Counted from the first letter of the stretch, positions 10,070-21,199 are shown. The stretch is DNA of 28,442 bases from Sperchopsis tessellata (GCA_033557685.1 JAWQRN010000555.1:1-28442); one strand, 5' to 3'. The notes: generated by a model from the letters alone, not told the origin. Numbers and translations are program-made.

Positions 10070-11904
10070 ATAATATCAGGAGAAGATGATCTATAAACAG
10101 GGGCGGAAAATTCCACATGGGCCATACAAATTAGGCCGTTTCCTAAATGTTCAATTTTGTCTAGTTTTAATTATATCGTAACAAATTATTTATTCGAAAT
10201 GGCATGTAATGAATCCTAGTATGAATACCGGACATAGATAGTGCAGCATATTTTCTATTAATATATTCTTAACTAGAGTAGTAGCATAGTATTTTCATTA
10301 CAGACCCAATTTATAATCTAGTCGACCAGTTTATAATATATAAATATTTCAGCGATTTTAACTCCAGGATTTAATTTGTTGGCTATATGCAATGGAAAAT
10401 CATTGCCCACCTGCATCACTGAATTGACATACGGAGAGAGATATCAGTAATCCAAATTGTGATCGTAAAATGTGATTTACTCCATCAAAATAATATCTAT
10501 GTATTACTTATAAAATGCAATTAAATTATTTACTATGTTATTAAATGCGCGTTATACGAATATGAAAAGGAATTATATTTTCTGTTTTACTCCAACTTAT
10601 TATCTTAGTATTGTTTTGCCTGCTAAAATAAACATGTATCTATTAATTTAAATTTTACAGTAAAAATTGAAATTTGAGGTAAGTGAATTATTTTTAAATT
10701 AGGTGTTACTTTAAAAAAATTATAAAACTGCTTCTAAATTGAAAAGTCCATCATTATAAAAACGCTCATTAATCTTCGATCGTATCTAGTGAAAACTTGT
10801 TCATTTTTAAGATAGCTAGTCAACAAAATTATAAAATTTGTGGACCTGTAGAAAGTGTATTATTTACCTTATTTTTAGGGTTATTTTGAAAGTTGAATTT
10901 CGTAATAACAAACATCTATTTCAAACTAATAGCCAAAATGAGGACTGTTAGTTGTTGTCAATTTTATATTAAAAGTAATTCCATTATAAATTGAGAATTA
11001 TAAGGTTTTTAAAAAGTAAAATATTTATATAATATACAAAATTCTAAGTTATGTTCCCTTTCTATTTTTGAAATTATAGAATGAAACCATAGCATAAGAA
11101 ACAAAAAACTAAGAGAGGCCAAAAAAATATGACTCTAAAAGGAAAATTGCGAATTGGAGTCAGTAGGTAGTCAGTGCTACCACATACAACACATGTTTAA
11201 TAGAAACTTCGAATGTCAGCCTAAGATTGCGTGTGTCAATTCAAGATAATGAGAATAATATATCTGATAGAGGACAAGGAAACTTAAACATTATTTGTAA
11301 AGCCGCACCCCAGTAATACAAATAAATTCGTATTGTATCGTATCATCCGAAACAACCCACCAAAAAAAACAAGCATTTAATACCAAAATTTATAATAGAA
11401 AAATCGCCAATGGTTACCGTTTCGTGAAACGAATAACAACACAAAGGGCAATATTTTTACCAAACGTTTTAGTACTTGGCATTATGTTCATCAATATATC
11501 GAGGCATGAAAAATATTTCATGATGAAAGTTCTATAATCCATTTCATGCGCACGAAAAACTCTTTAAACAATAATAAACAATTGCAATCACACGAAAAAA
11601 AATTATTCGTAATATTTTAAAACGTGTAACTGATATAATTAAATGTTTTGGCAAAAGGGGTTCAAGATATAGAAATGAAAGGCTTTATACATTAGATGAT
11701 GACAATGCAGATCATTGAAACTTTTTCATTACTTATAAGCAAATATTTAGTTAACTTTTTATCAAAATGAACTGTAAAATACGTAATTGAAGTAGTACAA
11801 AAACTACTAAAATACAAAATTTCTAAATAAATTGCGGGCCATTTTTTTCTGCAGGGATGGTAGCATTCTGACATTTTGTAGTAAAAATGTTGCAGTTAGT
11901 AAAT
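10067..11904. other. Intergenic sequence, nothing recognised
   Basis: Strongly AT-rich, with many short A and T homopolymers. No reading frame, RNA gene or repeat pair could be supported across this 1.8 kb. The minus-strand frame at 11692-11874 lacks any familiar motif. Confidence 0.6.
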
Positions 11905-12690
11905 ATGAAGCGCTGCACGACGAAGGAGCGAGTGACTATTGTTAAAATTCATTACAAGTACGGATAATGTATCGCTGAGACTGTGCGCAAATTACATTGC
12001 ATATTAGGTTGGATAAATGCACCAATTGAAACAACTGTGAAAAGACTAATTAAAAGATTTGAAGAAATAGGTTCGGTTGCACACATCAAATAACCTGTAC
12101 CCGTTCAGCCGAAAACATTGCCGACGTGAGCGATCTTTTGAAGGAGGGTCCGGAAACTTAAGTGCGCTGTCGGTCACTGCAGCTGACATTTTCAAAAACA
12201 TCCTGCAGCGTACTGTAACAAATTATCTTCATCTGCACCTATTCAAGATTCAGCTAACCTCGGAACTGAAGCCATACGACAATTTGGAACACCTGGAATT
12301 TGTCGATTGGTGCCGGAGAATCAAAAAGCGGACGGTAATTTTCCACCTTAATGGATATGTCAATTTACAAAATTCTCGCATCTGGCGCATAGAAAATTCT
12401 CGGGTCACTCGAGAACTGCCTATGCATACCCAGAGAGTGTCAGTTTGGTGTGGATTGTATGCTGGTAGAGTAAGTAGGCCGGTCTGTTTGGAAAACGAGG
12501 CCGGAAACGCAGTGACTATCAATGGTGAATGTTATCAGAATATAATATTGGATTTTTGTGCCCTCATTTGGACGGCATGGATTTTGACGACAGCAGGATG
12601 GCGCCACCTACCATATAGTGCGTGAAACAGTACCACTGTTGGAGCAGCAAATTAATGGGCGACATATACTAGGAGTAGAAAATTAAATGT
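11905..12690 (+). pseudogene. Tc/mariner-superfamily (DDE_3-type) transposase fossil, family A
   Basis: An ATG at 11905 begins MKRCTTKERVTIVKIHYKYG, a helix-turn-helix start typical of this insect transposase family; RLIKRFEEIGSV follows near 12040. From about 12230 an open stretch gives FKIQLTSELKPYDN, then LNGYVNLQNSRIWRIENSRV (12340 onward), VSVWCGLYAGRV and ENEAGNAVTINGE. After a frameshift the QQDGATYH motif appears (second catalytic Asp, codon 12597-12599) and runs to VRETVPLLEQQI. The segment that should contain the first Asp (usually SDEAHF before HLNGYVN) is deleted. The C-terminal part with PDLTPLDFFLWG is missing, the sequence losing similarity near 12690. No terminal inverted repeats were found. 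It is a different family from the fossil at 17185-17975. Confidence 0.82.
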
Positions 12691-13862
12691 AATAGAGGAA
12701 ACACGCCGGTGAGAAAGTGTTTGGTAAACTAAAGATGGCTTATTTGTCGGATAAATATTAACACTACACTATGTTGCTACATCAACAGTTTTTACAGATG
12801 AACTATTCTTACCAATATTTGATATAACTATCAATTTCATATAATTTGCAAGAAGGTAGTATATACTTCATCAAAGCTTATCGTATATTTATGAATGCAA
12901 CCAAATCACTAAAAGATATATCGAGAAAATTTTACAATCTAATTAAATAAATAAATAATGTGTTTGTTAGTTATGTAATTGATAAACTGGATGAAAATTA
13001 ATGTGATGTCGAACTTGAACTTATATTTCCGGTAATAAGAATACGTAACAGAAAGTAAATAGACGATGAAAAAACCGTAGACGAACCTGTAAAAGAGATT
13101 TTTCCTTCTTTTGGAAAAACAATTTATCTTTGCACAATTGGTTTTATTGTACGTTTGTCAATTACAATTATTGCACTTAATACTAATGTTATGTTATAAT
13201 GACCAACTGCTATAATATCTATATTCAACTAATGATGAACAATGTTGTACATGCCTTTTCATTAATTCGTTATCTTTAGTAGACATTACATAAGCAAGTA
13301 TATGGCCTCGTCTGCAAGATTGCTGACATTCCCAGAGACCCATACAAGAGATATGAAATAAATATTTACAATTTCGTAATCAACACTGCAATTCAAAGTA
13401 TAGAAATTAGTTTTTTTATAAACAAATCACTTTATTATGGCATTGACAAAAACAGTTTCCTGAAAATATTCCTGAGAACGTATTTCAAACATTAATCAGC
13501 ATTGTAATACAGTTTAATCCAGAACAAACTCAAGATAATATAATTTCGAAATAACATTTAAAAATTTTCTTGGATTGTTTTAAATGAACTGTCACTAAAA
13601 CACCCAACAAATTAGTACAAAATTGATAATAATTGAAAACATGACAAATATGCAAAGCTTGCCGAAATTGTCTTATTTATTGTTATAATATATTACACCG
13701 ATATAGCATGTTAAGTAGCGTTTAATCCATACTTACTCTGTACTACTAGAATATACACAAAATAGTTTTTTATTAAACACAAAAAATGTATTGCCAGAAT
13801 ATAAATTACTACCTATACGTACTAAGAAGTGAAATTTAAAGTGTTTCTCATACAAATGCAGT
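12691..13862. other. Intergenic sequence, nothing recognised
   Basis: AT-rich sequence without supported genes. It lies between the truncated transposase and the first of two closely spaced foldback elements. No terminal inverted repeat of the transposase was recognised here. Confidence 0.55.
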
Positions 13863-13993
13863 CATCTCTAGCTTAGTTTGTATGAATGTTGTTTCCGGGT
13901 GGAAACCGTGTAGAGGCTCTGACAAGTGTCACCCAGAGACAACATTCATACAGATACTAACCGTGGAAGTCTATTACATCTAGCTTAGTTTGT
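13863..13993. mobile_element. Mini foldback (insert 13882-13976) with ~17-bp direct-repeat flanks
   Basis: CATCTCTAGCTTAGTTTGT at 13863-13881 is repeated at 13977-13993 with only the internal CT missing, as expected for a target-site duplication. The insert contains a near-perfect hairpin: arms 13879-13901 and 13930-13952 match at 21 of 23 positions, with a 28-base loop. The right end carries CCGTGGAAGTCTA, which matches the reverse complement of the terminal motif of the larger foldback elements. The loop side contains CCGGGTGGAAACCGTGT, resembling their CCGGGAGATAACCGTGT block. It is therefore probably a short relative of that family. Confidence 0.65.
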
Positions 13994-14282
13994 TTTAGTC
14001 TTATTTAAAGTCAATTATTTGAATATATAAGACGGTACATTTAGTCACTATTCTAACACCTTAATTAGATTAACTATAATATATTGAGAGTATTCAGTAC
14101 GTAGACTTCCATGGCCACAGTAAATTAGCAGAACATAATTAAGAAACAGGCCATGCTATTCTCTTTAAGGACATACAAATTCTCTCCAAATCTTCTAGCT
14201 ACTTTCCTAGAATAATAAGAGAATCCATTGCTTTATCTTGGAAATCCATATTATCGCAATTGTCAAGTTCCACGCGGGATAC

Positions 14283-14318
14283 GCCGCGCCGACTTCCTGT
14301 CGGCCTATAGTAAGCGGC
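14283..14318. repeat. GC-rich hairpin inside foldback copy 2
   Basis: GCCGAC (14288-14293) and GTCGGC (14299-14304) form a perfect 6-bp stem with loop TTCCT. Outer GCCGC (14283-14287) and GCGGC (14314-14318) can pair around it. The patch stands out from the AT-rich surroundings. Confidence 0.8.
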
Positions 14319-14435
14319 GCATTGAACATTGCGAATAAATCTATGCATTGCATTAAGAAGGTTTCGTATTCGTGACCGACCACGCTATATATACATATAA
14401 GCCGGTAAACTACTAAAGTCCTTTTATTTCTTGAC

Positions 14436-14558
14436 TAGCACTTGTGAGAGCTACATGTTATTCTATTATCAACACTTTTTAGAGCTGGTCGGCACCTACT
14501 ACTAGCGCTTTTCAGAGCTACATGGCAGTCTATAATTGAAACTTTTAAGAGCTGCATG
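14436..14558 (-). repeat. Four 33-34-bp tandem subrepeats of the foldback family
   Basis: Plus-strand units begin at about 14436, 14470, 14503 and 14537. They share a core like TAGCACTTTTNAGAGCTACATG; spacers differ. The same phase of 33-34 bases is seen in copy 1 at about 5217, 5250, 5283 and 5317, with two inverted units in its other arm (starting 5140 and 5174). Repeated motifs at fixed spacing next to the terminus could bind a protein or be a promoter-like module; this is inference. Confidence 0.8.
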
Positions 14559-14657
14559 TCTTGATAATCTCCCCTGCAACGGAGGTCGAAACGTCAGCAA
14601 AAACAAAAGCCAACACACGGTTATCGTCTCGAAAATCTGAAGATATATTAAGAGTAT

Positions 14658-16882
14658 ATTTATTTGTAATGTTACAGTTTCATTATATTTCTATTATTCA
14701 ATAATGTGTTTAGTGACTAGTAAATATGCTCTTTAGCCGCTTTAAAATACATATTTATGTTAAGATGAAATTTCAAATAAGCAAGTAAATACACTTGATA
14801 TTAATATTATCAATTATTTTAACAAAAGACGTTGGCAGAGAACGTAGGAAGAAGACAAGAAAGGCATCTTTGCGTGGTAGTACGCACTGCTGTTGGGGCA
14901 GACAACCACCACATTAACGTAACGCCACTCTAAACAACCAATAAAGCGGCTTGCTCAGCTTACTCAGTGTTAAAATGCAGTAAAAACCTGAGCCCCGGGC
15001 GTAGGAATGCGCACTTTATGTATCACACGCTTTATCTCGCTATTTAGGCCCCGATATGAGCGTTTTTGCAAGTAGCTCCAGCTTCACAACGCGTGTACAC
15101 CTCAGAGGACTATCTTTATTATTTTATGATTATAATGCACTCAACTCAAATAATTTACAACGGTGCTCCTCTTTGCCCATTTGTGTACGCAATTTCTTCT
15201 GGGCTTTGTTCCTCAATTATCTCTCGCAGGATGCGAGATTGAGTGATCTAAATGTAATCATTCGCCTGAAATTTGCTTTAGGTGAAGATAAACAATTGCA
15301 ATCTTGCTATAATGTGGATTTTATACAGTTTTAAGTATGTGATATTGGCGTTTTCCTATCTCTAAGACATGGAAATTTAAGTGCTTTTTGAAAGTTTCTG
15401 TTGATGTTGGCTAGTAGATAATGGCGGTAACTTTTTTTTAATAATTCTCAAGAGGATAGATTGGAAATTTTAATGTATCTTTATAAATAATATATTATCA
15501 TCCATAGATTATTTCTGTATTCTGTATCTTAAAAATATAATACGATTTAATATTAATACAACACATTTCTTCAGAGTTAATTAATCTGTTCTAATATTAT
15601 GATTTTTTTTTCAGTCACATTATATAACACAATATAATACTGAAGAGAACAAGCATATTTTGAAAATAACATTTTTCATCAGCGTAGCTAATCGACGTCT
15701 TGATTTATTTCTTATACGTTACTTTGTCCGACTTTATTCGATAATTCGTGAGCTATTCCAGATTTAAATACAATAGTTTTTTAGTTTTAAAATATTTTAA
15801 TTGAAATGAATTTTTCAGAAAGACGGTACAGAATTATTATGTTTTTTAATTCAGCATATTCCGCGAATTTACGTTCTTCGAAATACTAACAATTTTATGA
15901 AAATAATTAGTTATGAGGAAAAAATTTTGAAAGTATTGTTTTTTTATTATAAAACAGGTTTGATGCCACCATCAATTGAAACAATGATACATCAGGTAAC
16001 AAAATAAAATTTGCATCGACCATAGTAGATTAAAATGGTAATTCACATGTTGTACAGCATAAATTACAAACGCTAATTTCAGTACCAAACTTTCAAAAAC
16101 AGAACATGAAACGAATACGTGCTGAATAACACACGTGTTCCTTATGATTCAAGGATGAACTGAGGATCGCGGGTGATCCTCAACTTGTTAATACATTGTT
16201 TTCAGACGATGTTTACTTAATATCTGTCTGGTCCATTTGGCATATATTTTACACAGTTTTGCTATTTTCGCATTAAACGAATCAATATTATTTAAATTTT
16301 ATTAGCATAAGCTTCAAATTCTTAATCTTATGTTAATGTTTGTATTGAATTGAACTTCCTATATAAGGAGACCCAATTTAGAATAAGATATCTCCTTATC
16401 TGTAGTAGTAAGAAAAACACTGAGAGCAAATTCTCGAGGTCCTTTTTTCGTGACAAATTTGCTAGTGATAATTGGTGGTAGTTAATTTCTGTTATGGTAC
16501 ATAATTATTTTATTTGAATATCTATAACAACATTCTAGAGGCTCTATTTTTAAGTATAATCGAAATTTATTTCATTTAATAACATTTTTTTATTTTTTTA
16601 CTATAAATTCTAGTAGGTACATATCAAATTAATAATTACTGACTTATTGTACTAGTCTCAATAATATTGAATCAGCTAGTTTATAGCATCTGTGTTTTAA
16701 AACAGTCTACTTAAAATGCGATATGTAAAAGCTATGCAAAATATAGCATGATTTAATGTTATTTTGAAGCTATCAAGAATCCTGTCTTGGTGGCTGATAT
16801 ATATTTTCGTAAATAACCAGAAAGATGACAATTTGAAGCAAGGCATTTTAAAAGACTTCAAAACCATGTAATACACTACGGA
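14658..16882. other. Intergenic sequence with one less AT-rich patch
   Basis: Mostly AT-rich with no recognised gene. From about 14830 to 15335 the composition is more balanced (GGCCCCGATATGAGCG, AGCCCCGGGCGTAGG). The plus strand there has a 92-codon frame (15056-15334) containing SNNLQRCSSLPICVRNFFWA and LSQDARLSDLNVIIRLKFAL. It may be an unrecognised element or an exon-like remnant; no splice or promoter evidence was found. The remaining sequence (15335-16882) shows nothing that can be supported. Confidence 0.45.
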
Positions 16883-17143
16883 AAAGCCGTCTCATATCTC
16901 AGTGGCTAAGTACTAGGCTACTAAGCGTGGGGTCTCGAGTTTGAGACCAGGAGACGGTCGGCTTTTTGTGATTAGGGAAAAGTGTTTGTATTGTAGGTAA
17001 AATGAAAACCACGTGCACGTAAAAGAACCCAATACCAGTTGGTACACTGGATGCGGGAAAATTCCCAGGTAATGAAGCCTAATTCCTGGCGTCGGTGATA
17101 GCAGAGGAAATAGGCCGGCGTTAAATAAACAAATAAAAAAAAA
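16883..17143 (+). mobile_element. tRNA-derived SINE
   Basis: The left end resembles a tRNA gene carrying RNA polymerase III promoter boxes. Box A is like TATCTCAGTGGC (16895-16906) and box B like AGTTTGAGACC (16938-16948), about 31 bases apart. The tRNA-unrelated body contains CCACGTGCACGTAAAAGAAC and TTCCTGGCGTCGGTG. The 3' end is GGCCGGCGTTAAATAAACAA followed by an A-rich tail to 17143. ACTACGGA at 16875-16882 and ACTACTGA at 17144-17151 form a plausible 8-bp target duplication (7 of 8). SINEs encode no protein and are copied by LINE machinery in trans. The call rests on promoter boxes, tail and flanks; the subfamily was not identified. Confidence 0.85.
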
Positions 17144-17184
17144 ACTACTGATCTTTTCACAAACCACACTCTAAAAGCTACAAC

Positions 17185-17975
17185 AAAAATCATAATGTAG
17201 TCACTGTTAATGTTATTGGAAATATAACTGCTGATCCTAACATTTCAAGTCAAAAAATTCAACATGATATTGGCGTTCCTTGTAGTAATGTATTCTAAAC
17301 CTATACATAATTCTAAAAATGCATAGACTGATAGCAAGAGATTATCAAAGGAAGTTGGAGTTTTGTAATTGGTATCCTAGACAAGGTGCGCAATGACTAA
17401 AATTTTATATGCGTATTATATGGACTAAAGAAGTTCGAATTACAAGTGATGGAATTTTCAATAGACAAAATCAACACTGGTGTTCTGAAGAAATTCAAAT
17501 CAAATTCTAGACCTCATAGTATTGCAAGAAAGATATGGGTTTAATGTTTGGTATACCTTACTAGGTAATAAACTTAGTTTTAACATATCCATAGGAAATT
17601 CAGACATAGAAAAATATGTAAAGATCTTAGAGTATAATTAAGAAAATATAGTAGGCAATATGTCATTCAGTGAAAGGCTACAACTCTTTCTTCGACAGGA
17701 TGGGACACTAACTTTTTTGGAAAATTATATGTGTAATGGACCTATCAGAAGGCCACCAAGGTCTCCTCATCTGACTGCCTAGATAATTTGTTTGAGGAGA
17801 TATGTAAAGGATAAAGCTTTTATACAATGAAATACCAATACTGAAGGACTAAGGCGAAATTTCCAAACTTTTATGGCAAGTACCAGTATTGTTTTTGTTG
17901 CAAAAGCTCGAAGTAAGGTTAGAAGAAGATGTGAGTTGTGCATATAAGGTAATTTGAACAGCCAGTGTTAGGATT
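17185..17975 (+). pseudogene. Tc/mariner-superfamily (DDE_3-type) transposase fossil, family B
   Basis: Similarity starts near 17185 with VNVIGNITADPNISSQKIQ and HDIGVPCSNVF, the second DNA-binding helix region. It continues with MHRLIARDYQRKLEFCNW (17319 onward) and RIIWTKEVRITSDGIFNRQN (17415 onward). Here the first catalytic Asp (usual WTDEA) is Lys, codon 17427-17429. The next blocks are GNKLSFN and FSERLQLFLRQDGTLTF, whose second Asp (17699-17701) is retained. PPRSPHLTA follows, where the third Asp (usual PPRSPDLTPLD) is His, codon 17768-17770. The C-terminal RRRCELC block lies near 17920. Several frameshifts and stops occur and the N-terminus is absent; a SINE lies directly upstream. 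Two of three catalytic Asp residues are lost, so the fossil is certainly inactive. Confidence 0.82.
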
Positions 17976-18535
17976 TATGTCCTAAAATCTAGTATTTATT
18001 AAAAATTTATTAAAATTTTATTTGTAAATTTCCTATAATATTCTTTTGTATTTGAAATAAATATGTACTATGCTTATTGTTTTAAATACATATCTACTGG
18101 GTGGGTTCGAACAATCATCATCTACCAAAATTGACAGTAATGATTGAGATGATATGTTAATTTAATTCTAGAAGGAACAAAACATGCCAAGAGTGGGCTG
18201 ACTTTGAAATTACTTTATTTATACTACCTCATAAATGTACTCAAATGTTACTTACATAAGTTGTGGGTTCTTTACATGATATGATTTTGTTGTTCTATAA
18301 TTGTTCTAATTTTCTTCAGGTAAGCTCATGATAAATTTCGTATAATTTCATCGAATCATAACTTGAAGGTAACTAAAAAAATAATGTTCTGCATCATTTT
18401 ACATTTCCTGCTGGCTCGATGATCACCGTAGAATGTTGTGAAAAAGAAATGACAAACCTAATTAGACAAGGATGTGTACAGTTGTAACCAAGACAACTAC
18501 AACCACTAACTAATATAATGGTGCAACATATTTGT
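17976..18535. other. Intergenic sequence, nothing recognised
   Basis: AT-rich spacer between the transposase fossil and the C-terminal break of the minus-strand LINE. A minus-strand frame over 18394-18588 is LINE C-terminal sequence only in its first part (above about 18536); its remainder is unrelated read-through. Confidence 0.5.
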
Positions 18536-21199
18536 TTCTCTTGAATTTCTTGAAAGATATCCTTCTCAGCATTCATTTTTTCTCGCACTTTCTCATTTCT
18601 AATCTTATCTAGTCGCGAGATTCTGGCTGATCTTCGCCAGAAATCTAATTATGTCACTATCAGTCATTTTTTCTGGTTTTCGTTCAGTTGCCACACTTCT
18701 GAACCGTACAGCATTATAGTTTTAGGGATTATGCTGTATATTAATAGTTTTATGTTATCATAGATATTCTTTGACCAGAGAACTGAGTTCAGATCCTATA
18801 TAGTCTTCTTGCCTTTGTTTATCCTTTCGTCGATTTCTTTCTCGCAACGTCCGCTACTTGGGATTTAACCCCTAGGCACTCGAATTCTTCGCAATAACTA
18901 ATCGTTAGGTTGTTTTCTAGTTCTGTCTTCATTCTCCCACAATTCACTTCCCACACTCATATACCTTGCCTTACTCTTGTTTACCTCCAGTCCCTATTTC
19001 TCGTGCTCTTCAGCTTCTGGGTCATATATTCAATGTCCTCCTTATCTTGTGCCAATGTTAGTTGGTCGTCAGCAAAATGTAACGTATATAGAGTCAAATC
19101 ATCACTTATAGGTATTCCCATTTGTGAGCACTTCCTGCACCATATCTTAAGTGCGTGTGAGGTAAATTTTAAACAGAGTCGGCGAGAGACAAGATCTCTG
19201 CTTGAGTCCCTAAGTTACTGGAAATGCTTCTGAAAGTGACTGAAAGTTTAATTCTGGAAGGCCGGCTCTAAATCCTGCCTGCTCGTGAGGGCAATATTAA
19301 TTTTCAATAAGTCCTTTAAGCACTTTTTGTAGATTACTGATTTTGTTAGTGACTATGGCGCTATAGTATAGTTACTGCACATATCTTTTCTTCCCTCTTT
19401 GTGTATTGGAGCTATATATGCCATTCCCCAATTTTCTGGGATGGGTGTTCCGTACATGGTAAATAGCGTGGCCAACGTCTCATTTTGCTTTGTCTTCCCT
19501 TTAGCTGTTCAATCTGGAGTTCCTAAGGTCCGCTTGATTTTCTATTTTTGTTGACCTCAGGGCCTTTTCTATCAATTCTACATATATTCTTATTTGTGTT
19601 CCTTGAGTCTTGTATTTAATTGGTGATATTGTGTTGTACTCTGGTCTATTCTTCTTTAGTTCCTCGCTATAGTGCTCATCAACATGTTTTTAGACTTATG
19701 AGTGGTATATTCACTTTTTCATCTTTATCGGACCTCAGAGTCTTCTGTAGACTGTGTCCCCAAAAAAGAGGTTAATTTCTACACATTTACTGCCCCATTT
19801 TTTTTTTATTTCTTTACTCAGCAATCTTTTAAAGACTGCTAGTTCCCTTTTATATTTCATTCTGTCCTAAGGTGTTTCAGTTTGTAGCCATTTCTGGTAT
19901 GCTTTCTGTTTTCTATTTTTTTGTTCGTTAAGTGCTGTGTTCCATTCCTCATCATTACGTCGGTTTTATATCTCCAAACGATTAAAAAGCTTCAGTTTTC
20001 ACCACATTAATTAGATGTCGGTATAGTTGTTCTGGGGTTAATAAATTATACTAGGGATATTGCATTTTTTAGCCGCTTTTGGTATAGTGACTTTATACTA
20101 CTTTCTCTAAGCGGATGAGTCTTATATTGTATATGTTTTTTGACTTGCCTTTGCCTTCCCGACTACCTACAATATCTTCATTTTCAATTCTATATTGGAT
20201 ATTTATTTTCGATACCACCATAAAATGATCGCAGCCACATTTCGGTCCCCTACATGCTCTCTTATCCTCAATTTTCAAATTGGTGGACTGTTTTAAAATA
20301 ATGTAATCTATAATTGATCTCATTTGTCTCGTCTTTTGGAGACATATATATTTATGGATGTCTTTGTGTTTGAAATAGCTATTCATGATCCTCAAATTTT
20401 GTTGCGAGCACAGATTAATTAGTCATTCGCCATTATTCTTCACCACGACTTCTCCGTTATTTCCTACTATCTGGTTATGTCTTCTATGTCCAATTCTTGC
20501 ATTTAGTTCACCCGTCAGAATGATCACTCTTTGGTTTCCTATGTTGTTTGTAATGTCATTATGGGTGCATAGATGCCTATAATTATTATTTTGAACCCTA
20601 GATGGTTCAAGTTAATCGTTATTAGTACTTCGGTTACGGCTTCCCAGTCCGTTATCTGAGTTTTAAACTTGTTTTTTGTTAGTATTTTCACACCTTTTGA
20701 TGCTCGTGCACTTTTTGGTACGCCGCTATATATGTTCGTATAACTGTGGCAATATTCGATTCCTGATCAATTATTTTTTGTTTCTGTAAGGACAATGCAA
20801 TCTATGTTTAGTTTTTCAGTCTCTTTAAGAACATCTCTCCTCTTTTGTTTACAGGCCTGAACTTTGTATGTTCAAAATTACATGTCCGAAGTTCATTGCT
20901 TTGGTCGTCGTCGTGTAAGTCTGTCCGAGTTCCGAGACTGATTTCCTGGATTTTTCGCACTTGTCAGGTTTTGCTAGCGATGGGTTGCAAGCCTTTCGCT
21001 TTTGATCGAGGTTTTCCTTATCCTAGCCTTTAATGAACCAACATCCAACTACAAGGCTGCAGCATCACCATACCCTGGCAGGAAGCCTTACAGAGTGCTA
21101 GCATCTGGGCTAGATAAACCCTGGTTTTTAACAAGATTGTCACTGGTCCCCCTCACCCATTTCCCGCCTGGCTTGGGGCATGCTTCGGCGAAAAGATAC
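18536..21199 (-). pseudogene. Near full-length LINE fossil: 5' leader, endonuclease, RT with FADD
   Basis: On the minus strand a GC-richer leader (21199 to about 20900) precedes an AP-type endonuclease. Endonuclease landmarks are NIDCIVLTETK (ETK codons 20776-20787), IIIIGIYAPI (YAP at 20563-20571), MNSYFKHKDIHKY, RSIIDYIILKQ and GCDHFMVVSKI (20225-20233; the usual Ser of SDH is Cys). A linker KYKRELAVFKRLLSKEIKKK (about 19860-19800) follows, then the RT with ENWGMAYIAPIHKEG, CLKFTSHALKIWCRKC and TLYTLHFADDQLTLAQDKED. The FADD box is at 19065-19076. The C-terminus shows ECLGVK and EKMNAEKDIFQEIQEKQ, then breaks near 18536 where RWYGHV would be expected. Many stops and frameshifts are present. 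The part of the RT before FADD (fingers and first Asp) is poorly preserved. The clade is unassigned. Confidence 0.85.

Larger units (their letters stand above)
14081..14657 (-). mobile_element. Foldback-family element copy 2 with 13-bp target duplication
   Basis: ATATTGAGAGTAT at 14081-14093 recurs as ATATTAAGAGTAT at 14645-14657 (12 of 13). The roughly 551-bp insert starts with CAGTACGTAGACTTCC and GGCCAC and ends with CACACGGTTATCGTCTCG and CTGAAGAT, the same two terminal modules as copy 1. Read on the minus strand the order is the ATCTTCAG end, GACGTTTCGACC, four 33-34-bp subrepeats, a TATATATA-containing stretch near 14385, a GC-rich hairpin and about 150 bp of unique sequence. It then ends in GTGGCCATGGAAGTCTACGT. 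Unlike copy 1 it has a single set of inner modules and is therefore not a simple inverted dimer. No protein domain was recognised. Confidence 0.75.

Noticed and set aside
9669..10118. Minus-strand frames with long Tyr-Ile repeats
   Set aside because: They are translations of the TA microsatellite and the antisense of the LINE C-terminus.
12250..12522. 90-codon minus-strand frame
   Set aside because: It is antisense to the family-A transposase, whose motifs occupy the plus strand.
16890..16960. Functional tRNA gene
   Set aside because: The tRNA-like part has box A and B matches, but it is followed by a SINE body and A-rich tail and does not fold into a clear cloverleaf with acceptor-stem pairing.
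18910..19233. 107-codon plus-strand frame
   Set aside because: It lies opposite the FADD-containing RT of the minus-strand LINE and has no domain of its own.
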